This document shows, in pieces, positions 13,585 through 15,607 of a DNA stretch of 15,607 nt (position 1 is its first letter; the number at the start of each line of letters is the position of its first letter). Both the position numbers and the translations under genes were made by a program. Under the pieces are notes generated by a model that was not told the DNA's origin, did not search any database, and saw only the letters and a list, made by a program, of their open reading frames with translations. The stretch lies in NCBI GenBank assembly GCA_900547125.1, contig URFU01000045.1, forward strand, positions 1 to 15,607, written 5' to 3'. The DNA comes from an uncultured Collinsella sp. (GTDB lineage Bacteria > Actinomycetota > Coriobacteriia > Coriobacteriales > Coriobacteriaceae).

Positions 13585-15202
13585 TCTCTGTAGAAAATAT
13601 ATACTGGGCGGTCGATTCTACGCCTATCTTGTCGTAACAGTTTTGGTCGGGCTGCTTGCGCTTGCGGGTCCCTTTCTTACCGGCATAGTGGTAAACCGAT
13701 TGGCGATGCCGGCCAGCGCCGATCTTGCCGCCGTTCTCGTTTGTTGCCTTATTTTGGTTGCGGTCCAAGCGGTTCGAGCGGGACTAGTGTATTGCTCAGA
13801 GATGCTGTACATCAACCTTCAGTCGCATGCGGGGTTCGGCTTAAATGCGGATACGCTTGAGCACGTGAAGCACCTTCCCCAGGCATTCTTCGAGGGCTTC
13901 AACGCGTCGTATTATAACCAGCAAATCAATCACGACGCTAATGACCTTGTCATCTTCGTAATCAACTCGGTTGTGGGGGTTTCAAGCAACGTTATCACCC
14001 TTTTGTCCGCCCTGTTTGTTCTCGGTAGCCTGAATATCAAGTTGAGTGTGGTCTGCCTTGTTCTTGCGGCAGCGAGTGCCGCTTTTTATGCGGTTTCACG
14101 CGCAAGGCTGTTTGAGAGAAGTTTTGACGTACAAGAGCAGAGCGCGAGGTTTTTTTCCTGTCTACAAGATCAGTTGGAGAAAGTTGATTTCATCCGCAAA
14201 CATGCTTTGTTCGATAGGTCCCGCGCTGTACTGGTCGAAGCTTTTAATGGGCTCTATCCAACGATGAGAGCAAATCAGGAAGTAGGGTCTAGATTTACCT
14301 TTGGCAACGCGTTGGTCGCTTCCGCCGCTCAAGGATGTCTTCTTGCTGTGGGCGCGGTTGAAGTGATGGGCGGGAGACTGTTGCCTGGTTTTCTCGTGAC
14401 TGCTGTTGGATATTATTCGAACTTAAGCTCAGCGGTACAGTATTTGTTGGGCTGGGGAAGGGATTACCAGACTAATCGCGTATGCTATGAGCGGCTGAAA
14501 AGAATTTGGGATGTCCCGGTGGAAGCGAATGGCAAATTGGCGCTTGGTCCGATTGAGGAAATCCGTCTAGAGAACATCAAGCTACGTTATCCAGGGGCGG
14601 AAAGGGTCGCGTTAAGCATTGAGGGGCTCGCGTTTTCCAGGGGTCGGCTATATGGAATCTCGGGGCCGAATGGTTCGGGGAAGAGCTCGCTGCTGTCAGT
14701 GATATTGGGGCTATATCCAGATGACACAGAAGGGGCCGTTCGCTACAACGGGGTGTCACAGCGTTGCGTCGATCGATATGCATTGCGGCGGTGTCGAGTC
14801 AGCATTACGGAGCAAGAACCCCCTATCGTTGAGGGGACGATTCTCGATAATCTTACGCTGCTTTCTGATGATTACGAGATGGATAAGCTGAATCGGATGC
14901 TTGTCATATTGGGGCTAGACGAAATGGTTGCTTCTGTGGAGAACGGGGCAACGGCGATGCTTGACGGCGGGAAAGGAGGGGTGTCCGGCGGCGAGAAGCA
15001 AAAGATTGCAATTGTGAGACAGCTGTTGAAATCGCCGGACGTTATGCTTTTTGATGAACCGACCTCAGCACTTGATGCGAAGAGTCGAGGCGCGCTGATC
15101 AAATTGCTTCATGAAATTAAGAGAGACCATATTGTAATCGTTGTCACTCATGACGAGGAGATGCTTGCCGCCTGTGACGAGGTCATTTCGACGGCTGGAT
15201 GA
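13568..15202 (+). CDS. ABC exporter, fused membrane and ATPase domains, without peptidase domain
   Basis: A half-transporter of 544 aa. The N-terminal ~310 residues hold the type I exporter membrane domain, with hydrophobic segments at about 18-42, 52-78, 128-152, 158-177, 246-266 and 272-292. The ATPase domain has Walker A GPNGSGKSS at 366-374, a Q-loop at about Q416, the signature VSGGEKQK at 472-479, Walker B VMLFDEP at 492-498 and H528 in VVTHDEE. The N-terminal C39 cysteine peptidase of bacteriocin exporters is absent, so leader removal is not done here. It probably exports the matured peptide as a homodimer. The start is the ATG at 13568, inside the maturase end; a GTG at 13556 is possible. 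Confidence 0.9.
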   Translation: MRLMLNLCRKYILGGRFYAYLVVTVLVGLLALAGPFLTGIVVNRLAMPASADLAAVLVCCLILVAVQAVRAGLVYCSEMLYINLQSHAGFGLNADTLEHVKHLPQAFFEGFNASYYNQQINHDANDLVIFVINSVVGVSSNVITLLSALFVLGSLNIKLSVVCLVLAAASAAFYAVSRARLFERSFDVQEQSARFFSCLQDQLEKVDFIRKHALFDRSRAVLVEAFNGLYPTMRANQEVGSRFTFGNALVASAAQGCLLAVGAVEVMGGRLLPGFLVTAVGYYSNLSSAVQYLLGWGRDYQTNRVCYERLKRIWDVPVEANGKLALGPIEEIRLENIKLRYPGAERVALSIEGLAFSRGRLYGISGPNGSGKSSLLSVILGLYPDDTEGAVRYNGVSQRCVDRYALRRCRVSITEQEPPIVEGTILDNLTLLSDDYEMDKLNRMLVILGLDEMVASVENGATAMLDGGKGGVSGGEKQKIAIVRQLLKSPDVMLFDEPTSALDAKSRGALIKLLHEIKRDHIVIVVTHDEEMLAACDEVISTAG

Positions 15203-15329
15203 TTATCGGATTGTGGCGTTGAAGACCAAGAAACTTGAAATGGCGTGGGCTCTGGGTAGGTCTCCACGGATACGCCGTCGGTGCTGTACTCGACCGCCCG
15301 GCAAGAAGGTTTTATAGCGTGTTTCCCCA

Positions 15330-15373
15330 GAGAGGTCCCTTTGTCCGGTAGTGGCGAGGGGAGCCTCTCTTTT
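15330..15373 (+). terminator. Probable terminator downstream of the peptide cluster
   Basis: GAGAGGTCCC (15330-15339) pairs with GGGAGCCTCTC (15359-15369) with one bulged base and a 19-nt loop, and is followed by TTTT (15370-15373). It stands 128 bp after the exporter stop and ends the cluster transcript. Nothing else is recognisable in 15203-15329. Confidence 0.6.
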
Positions 15374-15402
15374 GCTCACCTCTTGCGGCGGAGGGGGACA
15401 CC

Positions 15403-15607
15403 ATGCGCCTATGCAGGACAAACTGCGCGTTCTTGTCGAATGATGGGCTATGTGTAGAGATGATGGTCTCGGGTAGAGGCCGTGTCGCGCTCGGCTGCGA
15501 TGAGCCAGGCAATTCAATCTTCATCCGGGAGGGCCTTGGCAAGACAAGCAGGGCGAAGACCTTGGCGACGTGCGGGAGCCGTGTGGCGCCCGGCTCCACG
15601 CTCATCC
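15403..15607 (+). CDS. Hypothetical protein with Cys-rich N-terminus, partial (3' end outside window)
   Basis: ATG 15403 is preceded by GGAGGGGG five bases upstream, one of the better ribosome-binding sites in the window, and the frame stays open for 68 codons to the edge. It begins MRLCRTNCAFLSNDGLCVEM, then has GRVALGCDEPGNSIFIREG and a further Cys at about residue 57. Cysteines at 4, 8, 17, 32 and 57 suggest metal binding or disulfides. I do not recognise the family. The TNCAFLSNDGLC stretch faintly recalls the NCFFYAHGGC block of the small peptides, which may be chance. A reverse-strand frame through the same DNA has no visible start signal. Confidence 0.45.
   Translation, partial: MRLCRTNCAFLSNDGLCVEMMVSGRGRVALGCDEPGNSIFIREGLGKTSRAKTLATCGSRVAPGSTLI

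Noticed and set aside
15312..15605. Reverse open frame of 97 codons at the right edge
   Set aside because: No start signal is visible, the sequence is low in recognisable structure, and it is incompatible with the forward gene that has a strong ribosome-binding site and with the terminator at 15330-15373.

Overview
The window looks like chromosomal DNA of a human-gut actinobacterium of the class Coriobacteriia, most likely Collinsella or a close relative. This is inferred from the GC-rich codon use, the maltodextrin/glycogen gene set and the pairing of a DUF2975 protein with a YozG-like regulator. No rRNA or other taxonomic marker is present, so the genus is a judgement and not a demonstration.

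Region 1 (1-6950) is core carbohydrate metabolism. A MalF-like permease (partial), a MalG-like permease and an MsmX/UgpC-type ATPase run forward and end at a strong terminator. The 2.5-2.85 kb gap holds four inverted-repeat units at an exact 80-bp period. Glycogen/maltodextrin phosphorylase (glgP) and 4-alpha-glucanotransferase (malQ) follow on the reverse strand, each with its own terminator. Together these genes would import malto-oligosaccharides and break them down to glucose 1-phosphate and glucose.

Region 2 (6995-7863) is a dead mobile-element mosaic. Two ~70-bp inverted repeats enclose a fragment of an IS21-type helper ATPase (istB) and a frameshifted fragment of an IS110-type transposase facing the other way. 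Region 3 (8114-9054) is a DUF2975 membrane protein with its small XRE-type regulator and a terminator.

Region 4 (9140-15202) is the most interesting part: an apparently complete cluster for a ribosomally made, radical-SAM-modified peptide (RiPP) that I cannot assign to a named class. It has a good sigma-A-type promoter and two tandem 39-codon genes for near-twin peptides, neither of which was in the supplied gene predictions. Both peptides have five cysteines at identical positions. A structured leader with a terminator-like attenuator follows, then an ATPase with two permeases (a LanFEG-like self-protection arrangement), a radical SAM/SPASM maturase, and an ABC exporter without a peptidase domain. 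The maturase frame carries an in-frame amber codon at codon 35. A TTG with a well-placed ribosome-binding site after the stop could still yield the whole catalytic core.

Region 5 (15203-15607) has a terminator-like hairpin and the start of a gene with a strong ribosome-binding site and a Cys-rich N-terminus, cut by the window edge.
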